Shown here piece by piece: positions 16,085-25,109 of a DNA stretch of 45,541 nt. The number at the start of each line of letters is the position of its first letter. Positions within the stretch are counted from its first letter, which is position 1. The stretch comes from an uncultured beta proteobacterium (lineage in GTDB: Bacteria > Pseudomonadota > Gammaproteobacteria > Burkholderiales > Burkholderiaceae_C), in contig CAIVHU010000318.1 of NCBI GenBank assembly GCA_903905735.1, positions 1-45,541 on the forward strand. The letters are read 5' to 3'. The translations under genes were made by a program, and so were the position numbers. The notes under the pieces are model-generated. The model searched no databases. It was not told the origin of the DNA and saw only the letters and a program-made list of their open reading frames with translations.

Positions 16085-16974
16085 CGTGGCTCCTTCAGCA
16101 AGACGGCCAGGGTGTCGGGCATGACATCGGCCGTGTCCAGCCGCACCAGAGGCAGGTTCAGGCGGGTGGTGAGATCTGTCAGGGCCTGTTCGCGTTGGCG
16201 CCAGGCGGCCTGCCAGGCGGGTCGGCTGCCTTGCCCGTCCAGCCACCACAGGCGCTCTGGCAAACCGACGCGGTGCGTGCCTGTGGGCAAACCTGAGCGC
16301 TCCAGCGGGTCGGTGACCCACAGCAGGCGGCAGTCGCTCTGTGCGCTGATGCCGGTCAAAAGGGCATCCACCTCGGTATCCAGCTTGGAGAAATCGCTCA
16401 GCACCAGCACGAGACTGCCCGGCTGCAACAGCGGGCGCAGCGACTTAAGGGCGGTCGACAAACCCTCCGGATCAGGCACGCCGGGCGAACGCGGCTGGTT
16501 TTCAACCAGCGTTTGCAGAATCGGCAGCACACCGGCTTCGCGCGTGCGCGGCGGCAGGATGTGCGGCGCAGCAGGGCCGCTGGCGATCACCGCACCTACA
16601 CGGTCACCGCCCAGGGCCGCCACCCAGCCGAGTAAGGCCGCAGCTTGCAACAGCACCGCTGACTTGAACTGGCGGCGGCTGCCAAAGAACAGGCCCGGGT
16701 GCAAGTCGGCCACGATCCAGACCGGGCGCTCGCGCTCCTCACGAAACAGCTTGGTGTGCGGCTTGCCGCGCCGGGCGGTGACGCGCCAGTCAATGCTGCG
16801 CGCGTCATCCCCGGCAGCGTAGGGCCGTACTTCTTCAAATTCCAGGCCGCGTCCGCGCTGGGCGCTGCGATGGCCGCCATACAACTGCGCCAGCGCTGGG
16901 CGATGTGCGTGCAGGCTCAAGCCCCGCGCAGCGCCGCGCAGCACCACCAGGTCGATGAGCTCGGGCAGTTTCAT
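16072..16974 (-). CDS. DUF58 domain-containing protein (Bat operon)
   Basis: Protein of 300 residues without membrane segments. The DUF58 signature GLEFEEVRPYAAGDDARSID with WRVTARRG next to it is intact at about 43-70, followed by a degenerate VWA-like fold (VWIVADLHPGL, LVLVLSDFSKLD). The ATG overlaps the moxR stop (ATGA, 16971-16974). DUF58 proteins pair with MoxR ATPases and probably act as adaptors between the ATPase and the VWA proteins; this is inference from conserved gene order. Confidence 0.9.
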   Translation of the reverse strand: MKLPELIDLVVLRGAARGLSLHAHRPALAQLYGGHRSAQRGRGLEFEEVRPYAAGDDARSIDWRVTARRGKPHTKLFREERERPVWIVADLHPGLFFGSRRQFKSAVLLQAAALLGWVAALGGDRVGAVIASGPAAPHILPPRTREAGVLPILQTLVENQPRSPGVPDPEGLSTALKSLRPLLQPGSLVLVLSDFSKLDTEVDALLTGISAQSDCRLLWVTDPLERSGLPTGTHRVGLPERLWWLDGQGSRPAWQAAWRQREQALTDLTTRLNLPLVRLDTADVMPDTLAVLLKEPRWAA

Positions 16975-17972
16975 GGGGCTGGAACGAGGCGCAGCAGTTC
17001 GTCAATACAGGCTTGCGAGGTGACGCCGCGCGCCTGCGCCGTGTAGTCCAGCAGCAGGCGATGCCGCAAGGCGTCGGGGGCGATGGCCTGCACATCTTCG
17101 GGGCTCACATAGTCACGCCCGTCGAGCCAGGCCAGCGCACGCGCACCGCGTTCGATGGCCATGGCCGCACGCGGGCTGGCGCCCCAGCGCAGCCACTGTG
17201 CGAGTTGTTCGCTGTAGCTGGCGGGGCGCCGGGTGGCATCCACCAGCGCGGCAATGTAGTCAGCCACCGAGTCGGCCAGCGTCAGCCCCAGGGCTTCGCG
17301 GCGCGCGACGAACACGGTGTCTTGCGTCACATGGCGGGCGGGTGCCGTCATCTGCCGCCCGTCCAGCGCCTCATACCGGGTCAGGTCCATGATGCGGCGG
17401 GTGGTGGCGCGGTCCGGGTAGTCCACCAGGGTGTGCAGCATGAAACGGTCCAGCTGCGCCTCGGGCAGCGGGTAGGTGCCTTCGTGCTCGATCGGGTTTT
17501 GCGTGGCCATGACCAGAAACAGGCGTGGCAGCGCGTAAGTGGTCATGCCGACGCTGATCTGGTGTTCGCCCATGGCTTCCAACAGCGCAGACTGCACCTT
17601 GGCCGGGGCACGGTTGATTTCGTCGGCCAGCACCAGGTTGTGAAACAGCGGGCCGCGCTGAAACTGGAAGTTGCCTTCTTCGGGGCGGTAGATGTCTGAG
17701 CCGGTCAGGTCGGCGGGCAGCATGTCGGGGGTGAACTGCACGCGCTGGAACTCGCACTCCAGCCCCTGCGCCAGTGCCTTGATGGCGCGCGTCTTGGCCA
17801 GGCCGGGTGGCCCTTCGACCAGCAGGTGACCGTCGGCCAACAGCGCGACCAGCAGGCTTTCAACCAGTTTTTCCTGGCCCAGAATCTGGGTGTTCAGGTA
17901 ATCGCGTAAGCCCTGAAACGCTCCCAGGGCGCTGCTGCCGGTTTGTCCTAAAACGCGTGTCTCGGTATCCAT
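16971..17972 (-). CDS. MoxR-type AAA+ ATPase (first gene of the Bat operon)
   Basis: Protein of 333 residues with Walker A GPPGLAKT at 54-61, Walker B LVLADEINRAP, the MoxR block MATQNPIEHEGTYPLPEAQL and DRF after it, and a C-terminal lid with the sensor region SPRAAMAIERGARALAW. It likely acts as a chaperone-like ATPase that loads or activates the VWA proteins encoded downstream. ATG 17972 was chosen over an ATG 27 bp upstream because the ribosome binding site AGGAG lies 7 nt before it. The promoter should lie in the ~120-bp divergent gap with the kinase gene. Confidence 0.92.
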   Translation of the reverse strand: MDTETRVLGQTGSSALGAFQGLRDYLNTQILGQEKLVESLLVALLADGHLLVEGPPGLAKTRAIKALAQGLECEFQRVQFTPDMLPADLTGSDIYRPEEGNFQFQRGPLFHNLVLADEINRAPAKVQSALLEAMGEHQISVGMTTYALPRLFLVMATQNPIEHEGTYPLPEAQLDRFMLHTLVDYPDRATTRRIMDLTRYEALDGRQMTAPARHVTQDTVFVARREALGLTLADSVADYIAALVDATRRPASYSEQLAQWLRWGASPRAAMAIERGARALAWLDGRDYVSPEDVQAIAPDALRHRLLLDYTAQARGVTSQACIDELLRLVPAP

Positions 17973-18093
17973 GACAGGACTCCTGTGTTGGGTGTGCAAT
18001 GATTCTAGGAACCCCCGCTTAGATGAAAATTAAACAGGACGGACCGGTAGCCCCACGGATATCCGGCGATCTTGCATCGCGGACAATCCGCCG

Positions 18094-18975
18094 ATGAAAC
18101 CACCCACAAGACTGCAAACGCTCATCGAAGAAGGCCTGATCGACACCGTGGTGCGCCAGTTGATGAGCGGCAAAGAAGCGATGGTCTTTGTGGTGCGTTG
18201 CGGTGATGACACCCGTTGCGCCAAGATCTACAAAGAAGCCACCCAGCGCAGCTTTCGCCAGGCGGTGGATTACACCGAAAACCGCAAGGTGAAGAATTCG
18301 CGCTCGGCCCGCGCCATGGCCAAAGGCAGCAAGTTTGGCCGCCAGGAGCAGGAGGCTGCCTGGCAAAGCGCCGAGGTCGATGCGCTGTACCGTCTGGCTG
18401 CGGCTGGCGTGCGGGTGCCTCAGCCCTACAACTTTTGCGATGGTGTGCTGCTGATGGAGTTGGTGACCGACGCCAACGGCGATGCTGCCCCGCGCCTGAA
18501 CGACGTGGCATTCACCCCTGAGCGGGCGCGCCAACACCACGCCACACTCATCAAGGAAGTGGTGCGCATGCTTTGCGCCGGGGTTGTGCACGGCGATTTG
18601 TCCGAGTTCAACATCCTGCTGGCACACACGACCGGTGCAGACGGTGCCGCGGGTCTGGACGAGCCGGTGATCATCGACCTGCCGCAGGCAGTGGACGCTG
18701 CTGGCAACAACCACGCGCAGCGCATGTTGCTGCGCGACGTGGGTAACCTACGTGACTTCTTCGGCCAGTTCGCCCCGGAGTTGCTGACCACCCAATACGG
18801 CCCCGAGATGTGGAACCTGTACCAGGCCGGGCTGCTTGGCAATGACACGCTGCTGACCGGCCACTTTGAGCGCGCCCACGCCGATGTGGACATGCAGGCC
18901 GTGCTGCGCGAAATTGACGACGCACGGGCTGAAGACGCAGCGCGCAGGCTGCGCATGGCCGTACTAACGCCGTAG
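18094..18975 (+). CDS. RIO1-like serine protein kinase (PA4780 family)
   Basis: Protein of 293 residues. RIO-type kinase features are a P-loop equivalent SGKEAMVF at 25-32, the ATP-anchoring lysine K44 in CAKIYKEA, the catalytic loop HGDLSEFNIL (D168, N173) and the metal-binding aspartate D195 in IIDLPQAVD, where RIO kinases have IDxxQ instead of DFG. Bacterial members are cytoplasmic and their substrates are unknown. It is divergent from the Bat operon and convergent with the peroxiredoxin gene (31-bp gap). Confidence 0.92.
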   Translation: MKPPTRLQTLIEEGLIDTVVRQLMSGKEAMVFVVRCGDDTRCAKIYKEATQRSFRQAVDYTENRKVKNSRSARAMAKGSKFGRQEQEAAWQSAEVDALYRLAAAGVRVPQPYNFCDGVLLMELVTDANGDAAPRLNDVAFTPERARQHHATLIKEVVRMLCAGVVHGDLSEFNILLAHTTGADGAAGLDEPVIIDLPQAVDAAGNNHAQRMLLRDVGNLRDFFGQFAPELLTTQYGPEMWNLYQAGLLGNDTLLTGHFERAHADVDMQAVLREIDDARAEDAARRLRMAVLTP

Positions 18976-19006
18976 CCGGATATCCACCCGGCCGGGGATG
19001 CAAAAT

Positions 19007-19513
19007 TTATGCTTTGGCTTGCGCGAGCAGCGTGCCAGCGTCACTGACTTCAAACTTGCCCGGCCCTTCGACATTCAAAGAGACCACTTTGCCGTCTTTG
19101 ACAAGCATGGAGTAACGGTTGCTGCGCAATCCCATTCCTTTGTCCGTCAGATCAAGCGTCAAGCCGGTGGCTTTCGCAAATGCGGCACTGCCGTCGGCCA
19201 ACATCCGCACCTTGCCATGGGTCTTCTGATCACGCGCCCAGGCGCCCATCACGAAGGCATCGTTCACGCTCACGCACCAGATTTCGTCCACACCCGCCGC
19301 CTTGAAGGCAGCCGCGTTGTCGACGTAGCCAGGAACGTGCTTGGCTGAGCAGGTCGGGGTAAAGGCACCGGGTAATGCAAACAGCGCGATGGTCTTGCCG
19401 GCCGAGGCCTTGGCCACGTCCACCGGGTTAGGCCCCATGCTGCAGCCTTCACCTTCGACCTCCGAAAATTCCATCAGAACGGTTGCGGGAAGGGTGTCAC
19501 CTACTTTGATCAT
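19007..19513 (-). CDS. Prx5-type peroxiredoxin
   Basis: Protein of 168 residues of the Prx5 group, which reduces hydrogen peroxide and alkyl hydroperoxides in the cytoplasm. The peroxidatic cysteine is C55 in the signature LPGAFTPTCSAKHVPGY. Other cysteines are C24 and one near 80 (IWCVS), so the resolving partner (internal, glutathione or thioredoxin) is not clear from sequence. There is no fused glutaredoxin domain. It stands alone on the minus strand. Confidence 0.93.
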   Translation of the reverse strand: MIKVGDTLPATVLMEFSEVEGEGCSMGPNPVDVAKASAGKTIALFALPGAFTPTCSAKHVPGYVDNAAAFKAAGVDEIWCVSVNDAFVMGAWARDQKTHGKVRMLADGSAAFAKATGLTLDLTDKGMGLRSNRYSMLVKDGKVVSLNVEGPGKFEVSDAGTLLAQAKA

Positions 19514-19775
19514 GTTTGCTCCAGACGAATTGTTAGGGGTTGCGGGAAATTGCTTTGCACAACTGGATGCCTTCCCAAGATTGTGCGGCCATCAATGTGT
19601 AGCCTGTTGGCCTAGAGGGCAAGCCCTTGCGATGTCAATGGCCATTTGCACCAGGCGGGTAGCCTTGCGGTCAAACGTCTCCGATCATGTGGGTCATTTC
19701 CAGCCCGAGCGGCAACACCGCTCGATACAAGGTCGACGCCAAAACGCGACAATCGGCGCCCTACCCGAAAACGCC

Positions 19776-21041
19776 ATGCAAAACAAGACTTTCTCCATCC
19801 TCCCTCTTCTTCTCGCAATCACTGCTGGCATCATCGTTCCTAGCTCTGCATCTTTCGCGGCTGGACACCACGCCACCAAGCCCGCGCCTCACACCACCAA
19901 GCCTGCGTCTCACAGACAGGCCGCGGCCGCCGTGAACGCCCAGCCGCCACTTGCTGCTCAGACCGCTTTGGCGGGGAGCCCGCCAGCGCTGCCCGCCAAA
20001 GCGTGGCTGCTGATGGACTTCGACTCGGGCGAGGTGCTCGCCTCGGCCAACGCCGACGAACCCCTGCCGCCGGCGTCGCTCACCAAGATGATGACCAGCT
20101 ACATCGTTGAGCAGGCGCTGCACTCCGGCAAGCTCAAGCAAACCGACCTGGTCTCGGTCAGTCAGAACGCCTGGTGCCGAGGCTCGAGCACCGAGTCGTG
20201 CATGTATCTGCCGCTGAACAGCCAGGCCACGGTGATCGACATCCTGCGCGGCATCATCATCCAGTCTGGCAACGACGCGTCCAAGGCGATTGCCGAACAC
20301 ATGGCCGGCTCCGAAGAGGGCTTTGCCAAGCTGATGAATGCCGAAGCCCAGCGCCTTGGCATGACGCACACCCATTTTGTGAATCCCACAGGCCTGCCCG
20401 ACCCGGAGCACAAGTCGTCTGCGCGTGACCTCGCCATCCTGGCGCGCGCCATCATCCACGACAGCGTTGACTACTACCCGATCTACGCGGAACGCGAGTT
20501 CAAGTACAACGGCATCAAGCAAGGCAACCGCAATGCCCTGCTGTACACCGATCCCACCGTTGACGGCCTGAAGACTGGCCACACCGAAGCGGCCGGCTAC
20601 TGCCTGGTCACCTCATCCAAGCGCAACGAGATGCGCCTGATCACGGTGATCCTCAACACCCACAGCGCTCAGGCGCGTGCTGACGAGACGCGAGAACTGC
20701 TCGGTTGGGGCTTCAGCAACTTTGAGAAGGTCACCCCGATTCAGCCAAACACGGTGGTCGCGACGGCCAAGGTCGGCTTCGGCAAGGCAGACACGGTCGC
20801 CGCAGGTCTGGGAGCACCGTGGATGTTGACCGTGCCGCGCGGCCAGCAAGTGCAGACATCGGTGGAGCTAACGCCGGGTCTGGAGGCACCGGTGACCAAG
20901 GGCGCTGTGATCGGCAAGGTGGTCGCGACCTCGAACGGTAAGCCAATGGGCGAAACCCCGCTCGTCGCTCAGGCCGATGTGGAACGCGCGGGCCTGCTGC
21001 AGCGCACGTGGCAGCACATGGCCAAATTGCTCGGAAAGTGA
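19776..21041 (+). CDS. dacC: D-alanyl-D-alanine carboxypeptidase (PBP5/6 type)
   Basis: Periplasmic penicillin-binding protein of 421 residues that trims the terminal D-Ala from peptidoglycan pentapeptides. The signal peptide is residues 1-28 (ending SASFAA), followed by a His/Pro/Ala-rich linker to about 75. The active-site triad motifs are S101-LTK, S164-GN and K266-TGH. A C-terminal beta domain and a short amphipathic tail (LLQRTWQHMAKLLGK) should tether it to the membrane. ATG 19776 puts the signal peptide at the N-terminus; the open frame further upstream overlaps the peroxiredoxin gene on the other strand and is not protein-like. Whether it is dacA or dacC in local naming cannot be decided. 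Confidence 0.92.
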   Translation: MQNKTFSILPLLLAITAGIIVPSSASFAAGHHATKPAPHTTKPASHRQAAAAVNAQPPLAAQTALAGSPPALPAKAWLLMDFDSGEVLASANADEPLPPASLTKMMTSYIVEQALHSGKLKQTDLVSVSQNAWCRGSSTESCMYLPLNSQATVIDILRGIIIQSGNDASKAIAEHMAGSEEGFAKLMNAEAQRLGMTHTHFVNPTGLPDPEHKSSARDLAILARAIIHDSVDYYPIYAEREFKYNGIKQGNRNALLYTDPTVDGLKTGHTEAAGYCLVTSSKRNEMRLITVILNTHSAQARADETRELLGWGFSNFEKVTPIQPNTVVATAKVGFGKADTVAAGLGAPWMLTVPRGQQVQTSVELTPGLEAPVTKGAVIGKVVATSNGKPMGETPLVAQADVERAGLLQRTWQHMAKLLGK

Positions 21042-21075
21042 ACTTTGGTAAGGCCAGCGTTCACCATGGCAGCGA

Positions 21076-21120
21076 TCGCAAATTTGGTGGGGTTTGAGGG
21101 CGCGGGCCCCATTTGCGATG
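21076..21120. terminator. inverted repeat between convergent dac and PBP genes
   Basis: Perfect 9-bp inverted repeat ATCGCAAAT (21076-21084) / ATTTGCGAT (21112-21120) around a 27-nt GC-rich loop, in which GGGG near 21088 can pair with CCCC at 21108-21111. It sits between two convergent genes, as a bidirectional terminator would, but no clear T-tract follows on either strand. Confidence 0.35.
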
Positions 21121-21242
21121 GGTGGATGTGGGCGTACCTGTGACGCGGCGGATGCCGCCATGCGGGCGCGTCGAACCACGCTGCACGCCTGGAACTGAAG
21201 AGTCAATGACCGGACCTTGATCGCGGGTCTACAACGACTGGG

Positions 21243-23618
21243 TCACCGGCCATCAGATGCGGAAAAGTCCGGCTCAGGGGGTGAGTTTGGCACGAACGGC
21301 ACAGAGGGCCGCGTGTCAGACGCTGGCTCTGCAGGTGCGCTGGCGGGTGGCTGTGCGTCTTCTGGAACAGGCAGATCTGCGGGGCTGCTGGTGGGCAACG
21401 CCGGGGCGGGTGCGACCACCGGTGGCGGTGGCACAGGGCGGGGACGTTTGGGCGGTGGTTCCGGTTGCCGCGCCAGCATACTGGTGAACCAATCGCGCGC
21501 GCGCTTGACCAACGCACGGAAAAAACCGTCCAGTGGGGCCTCAAACCTGGCACGCGGATCAATCACACGGCTGCGCAGGGCTTGCGCGAACACGTCACCG
21601 ACGATGGGTAACGCGCTGTGCGCCCCCTGGCCCCAATAGTCGCTGCGCAGGGTCACGCGACCATCATTGAACCCCACCCAGGCACCCGCCACCAGTTCGG
21701 GGTGCATCAGGATGAACCAGCCGTCAGCGTTGTCTTGCGTGGTGCCAGTTTTGCCCGCCACATCGGCGCGGATGCCGTAGCGGCTGCGGATGGCACTGCC
21801 CGTGCCCTTGTTAACCACGCCACGCATGACATCCAGCAAGGTGTAGTTGACTCTGGCCGACAGCGCGGGCTCGGCATCAGCCGGTGCGAATTCGGCCAGC
21901 ACCTCGCCCTGGGCGTTTTCGATGCGCGTGACCAGCGTGGCCGCGCGGTAAACACCACCGTTGGCAATGGTGCCGTAGGCGTTGACCATCTCGAACAGGG
22001 TGACGGGGCTGGTGCCAAGGGCCAGCGATGGCACGACTTCCAGCTTGCTTTGCCGCACGCCCATGGCTTGCGCCAACCTGGCCACCCGGGCCGGACCCAC
22101 GGTTTGCATCAGCTGCGCCGTGATGGTGTTTTTGGAATATGCCAGCGCATCACGCAGGCTGATGGCGTGGCCGCTCGGCGGGCCGTCGTCGGTGGGGTGC
22201 CACACCTCACCGCCGGTCATCGGGATGTCGACCGCAGTGTCCAACAAGGTGTCTTCCGGGCTGGCGCCTTTGTCAAAGGCGGCACCGTACACAAAGGGCT
22301 TGAAGGTGGAGCCAGGCTGGCGGCGCGCCTGCTGCACATGGTCAAACGGGTCAACGGCAAAGTCGCGGCTGCCGACCCAGGCGCGGACCTGGCTGGTGCG
22401 CGGGTCCAGCGCCATGAAGCCCGCCTGCACGCGTGTTTTTTGCTCGCGCAGGCTGCGCATGAACGAGGCATCGGCCATCAGTTGCTTCAGGGCGGCAGCG
22501 TCGGTCAGGCCGCCGTCACGCGCGGTTTTGAACTCGGGCGTGTCCCGCACAAAAGTTTGCGCCAGGGCGTTGCCCGGCCCCCAGACGGCACGCGGCGCCC
22601 AAGCGGCATCGGCCAGACCTTGCAGCTGCCGCCCCTGGCGGGCCACGGCCTGGTTGGCCGCCGCCTGCAGGCGCGAGTCGATGGTGGTGTAGACCACCAG
22701 CCCGTCCGCATAAATGTTGTAGTCATGCTTGTCGGCCCAGGTGATGAGCCATTTGCGCAGTTGCTGGGCAAAGTGAGGGGCCGGGCCGGGCGTTTCCAGC
22801 TGGCGTTCGAACTCGACGCGCAGCGGCCGCTTTTTCAGGGTCTCGAACTGCGCGGCATCGAGCTTGCCCCACTTGACCATTTGCGACAGCACGGTGTTGC
22901 GCCGCTGCAGGGCGCGCTCGGGGTTGAGCACAGGGTTGTAATAGCTGTTGCCCTTGAGCATGCCAACCAGTGTGGCGCTTTCCAGCACGCTCAACTTGTC
23001 CGCCGACTTGTCAAAGTAGGTGCGCGCGGCCATCTCGATGCCAAAGGCGTTGTAAAGGAACGGCACGGTGTTGAGGTAAGTCTCCAGAATCTCGGGCTTG
23101 GTGTAAAGCGCTTCGATCTTGAGGGCGGTGATGGCTTCCTTGAGCTTGCGGGTCAGTGTGGGCGCACGCCCAATCTCTTGCGGGTACAGATTGCGCGCGA
23201 GTTGCTGTGTCAGGGTCGAGCCGCCCTGGCGATCACCTGAAAACGTGTGCAGCGCGGCCGAGGCCGTGCGCCGCCAGTCCAGGCCGAAGTGTTCGTAAAA
23301 GTGGTGGTCTTCGGTGGCGATCAGCGCAGTGACCACCGAGGGCGCGATGTCGTTGAGCGGCACCCAGTCGCGGTTGGCCCACTTGAATTCAGCCAGCAGC
23401 TTGCCGTCTGCCGAGAGCACCTGCGCGGGCTGCTCCAGCTTGGCCTTGCGGATGTCGCTGATGGCCGGCGTGAACGGAATCAGCACCAGCACATAGGCCA
23501 GAAACAGCGCGGGGACCGCACCCAGCGCCCAAACCAGTTCGCGCCGGGTGGGGCGGCGCAGGCGATGCCAGCGATCAGTGACAAAAAGGGTAAATCGGGA
23601 GAATAAGGACACGCGCAA
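21243..23618 (-). CDS. class A penicillin-binding protein (transglycosylase / transpeptidase)
   Basis: Bifunctional peptidoglycan synthase of 791 residues. A cytoplasmic start and one membrane helix (ALGAVPALFLAYVLVLIPF, ~31-49) lead into a GT51 domain with the catalytic E103 in EDHHFYEHFGLD and QGGSTLTQQLARN at 131-143. The transpeptidase has S437-TFK, S495-KN and K623-TGT. The last ~90 residues are a Pro/Ala-rich tail. It resembles PBP1A, but the canonical mrcA of this group usually lies beside pilMNOPQ, so this may be a second class A enzyme and I give no symbol. Neighbouring dac encodes a carboxypeptidase acting on the same polymer. Confidence 0.93.
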   Translation of the reverse strand: MRVSLFSRFTLFVTDRWHRLRRPTRRELVWALGAVPALFLAYVLVLIPFTPAISDIRKAKLEQPAQVLSADGKLLAEFKWANRDWVPLNDIAPSVVTALIATEDHHFYEHFGLDWRRTASAALHTFSGDRQGGSTLTQQLARNLYPQEIGRAPTLTRKLKEAITALKIEALYTKPEILETYLNTVPFLYNAFGIEMAARTYFDKSADKLSVLESATLVGMLKGNSYYNPVLNPERALQRRNTVLSQMVKWGKLDAAQFETLKKRPLRVEFERQLETPGPAPHFAQQLRKWLITWADKHDYNIYADGLVVYTTIDSRLQAAANQAVARQGRQLQGLADAAWAPRAVWGPGNALAQTFVRDTPEFKTARDGGLTDAAALKQLMADASFMRSLREQKTRVQAGFMALDPRTSQVRAWVGSRDFAVDPFDHVQQARRQPGSTFKPFVYGAAFDKGASPEDTLLDTAVDIPMTGGEVWHPTDDGPPSGHAISLRDALAYSKNTITAQLMQTVGPARVARLAQAMGVRQSKLEVVPSLALGTSPVTLFEMVNAYGTIANGGVYRAATLVTRIENAQGEVLAEFAPADAEPALSARVNYTLLDVMRGVVNKGTGSAIRSRYGIRADVAGKTGTTQDNADGWFILMHPELVAGAWVGFNDGRVTLRSDYWGQGAHSALPIVGDVFAQALRSRVIDPRARFEAPLDGFFRALVKRARDWFTSMLARQPEPPPKRPRPVPPPPVVAPAPALPTSSPADLPVPEDAQPPASAPAEPASDTRPSVPFVPNSPPEPDFSASDGR

Positions 23619-23735
23619 ACCAAAGTGCCTGGACTGCCAGGGCAGCCGGATTATCCGCCGCTCTCCATCACCCTCACAGTCTGTACCCGGATCGACCTCC
23701 CGGCGTGCGCCAGTACCGAGACTTCCGAAAAATAT

Positions 23736-23789
23736 GATTTTGATAGCGCTTGGCGCTTGTATTCAAAGGGCTAGAGGCTAATATGGCTT
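23736..23789 (+). repeat. dispersed intergenic repeat, copy 6 (overlaps the yjjJ stop codon)
   Basis: Copy with TTTTGATAGCGCTTGGCGC on the left and CAAAGGGCTAGAGGCTAA on the right. The TAG stop of the HipA-family gene (23771-23773 on the minus strand) is the CTAG of the conserved GGGCTAGAGGC, and the last five to six residues of that protein are repeat-encoded. Confidence 0.8.
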
Positions 23790-25105
23790 AAATTTTGTGC
23801 CGCAATCTGCCTGAAATCCTCTGACACTCGCGCATCGCTGGCGGCGGCTTGCCAGAAGGTGGCGGCCAGCACGCGGGCTTGTTGCCACTCGGGCAGCGTG
23901 GCTGCGGTGGGTTGCAGCGGCCGGGTGGCAAAGTCCCGCGCCACCAGTTCTCCAGCGACCGGCGCGTAAAGCATGGGCAGCATGTCATAGGTGGGTGACA
24001 GCACCCAGTCGTCGTTCTGGATCAGCAGCGAGATGTTGCCGTAATGCCGGTCGGTGTTGGCGATGAGCTGGCCGTAGGCTTCCAGCAGGCGCAGGGTGCG
24101 GGCATCGGCAGGCGTCAACAATTTGCGCGCCACCATGCGATTGGCGGTGGCGGCCCAGTTGTCCATCTCGCCCACGTATTCGGCGTCGTACACCTGCAAG
24201 GACACCATGCCGATGCGGCCCACCTGACCCTGCGCGTTGGCGGCTGGTGTGCGATCAAAACGCTCGGACTCCAGGAAGATCCGGCCAGCAACGCTATAAA
24301 TTTGGGTGCGCGCGGCGGGGATGCCAGCCTCCGCCAGCGTCTTTAGCGCGAGGTGTTCACACACCAGCAAGTCGCGCGTGCGCTGGTCCACAGCGCTGTC
24401 GCCTGCGGGCGAAAACTTCACCAGCACAGGCCGCCCGACAGTGATGGTGCAGAACTTGGGCTGCTCGCCGCCCGCCGACGAGCCCGGGTGTGTGCCCTGC
24501 ATGGCCTGGTCGGCCAGGCGCGGGTAGTCAGCGGCTGACTCCACGCGGGAGGCGCGCTCGGGCAGGGTGAAAAACCGCGCAAACGCCGCCTCACCCAAAA
24601 TCAGGTTGCCAGGCAGGTCGTCACCAAACAGGGTGAGCGCGCGCAGCACGTCGTCGTCGCTCCAGTGGCGCGGGTCGCTGCCGAGTTGCAGCTCGGGGTG
24701 GGCGTGGGCAAACGTGCGGCCCATGAAGCCCTGGGGGCGCATGTCGTCCAGAAACCAGGGCAGTCCGTCGTGTTTGGCGCTGACACCGTCGGCTTCATCG
24801 ACCCAGAACGCACCACCTTCCAGCGGCACCATCCGCGCAAAGGGCGACGGCTGCCCGCGCGTGTCGATGCGCATCACCTGCACCTCGCGCCCCACGCCGG
24901 GCACGCTGCGCGCCAGCACATAACGCTGCGAGCGCGCCGCGCCCACTTTTTGCACTTGCCCCGACTGGATGAGTGGTGACAGAGCCCGTGATACCGTGGG
25001 CTGGCTCACACCCAGACTGGCCTGAAGCTCGGCGCTGGTCAGCACACTGCCCTGGCGGCGCAGCGCCTGCCAGGCGTGTTGAGTGAGGTCGTTTGGGCTG
25101 GCCAT
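23771..25105 (-). CDS. yjjJ: HipA-family serine/threonine kinase, YjjJ (HipH) type
   Basis: Protein of 444 residues, the length of E. coli YjjJ/HipH. Residues ~20-45 form a helix-turn-helix (VLTSAELQASLGVSQPTVSR), so the DNA-binding function held by HipB in classical pairs is fused in, and no hipB-like gene is adjacent. Kinase-core features are SSAGGEQPKF at 209-218, the catalytic loop ANTDRHYGNISLL (D352, N357) and the metal-binding D374 in LSPTYDMLP. It should phosphorylate a cellular protein and cause growth arrest when unrestrained; the target is unknown. TATAAT ends 5 nt before ATG 25105 and there is no ribosome binding site, so the mRNA may be leaderless. Its stop lies in repeat copy 6. 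Confidence 0.9.
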   Translation of the reverse strand: MASPNDLTQHAWQALRRQGSVLTSAELQASLGVSQPTVSRALSPLIQSGQVQKVGAARSQRYVLARSVPGVGREVQVMRIDTRGQPSPFARMVPLEGGAFWVDEADGVSAKHDGLPWFLDDMRPQGFMGRTFAHAHPELQLGSDPRHWSDDDVLRALTLFGDDLPGNLILGEAAFARFFTLPERASRVESAADYPRLADQAMQGTHPGSSAGGEQPKFCTITVGRPVLVKFSPAGDSAVDQRTRDLLVCEHLALKTLAEAGIPAARTQIYSVAGRIFLESERFDRTPAANAQGQVGRIGMVSLQVYDAEYVGEMDNWAATANRMVARKLLTPADARTLRLLEAYGQLIANTDRHYGNISLLIQNDDWVLSPTYDMLPMLYAPVAGELVARDFATRPLQPTAATLPEWQQARVLAATFWQAAASDARVSEDFRQIAAQNLSHISL

Positions 25106-25109
25106 GAAT

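Noticed and set aside
19605..19625. A ninth copy of the repeat at GGCCTAGAGGGCAAG
   Set aside because: Only the CTAGAGG word matches; the left half GATAGCT and the AT spacer are missing.
21618..23240. A 540-codon plus-strand frame opposite the class A penicillin-binding protein
   Set aside because: It is antisense to a gene with complete GT51 and transpeptidase motifs; its His/Gly/Arg-rich translation is typical of GC-rich shadow frames.
23771..25105. A classical hipBA operon
   Set aside because: No separate hipB is adjacent; the helix-turn-helix is fused to the N-terminus and the length matches YjjJ/HipH.
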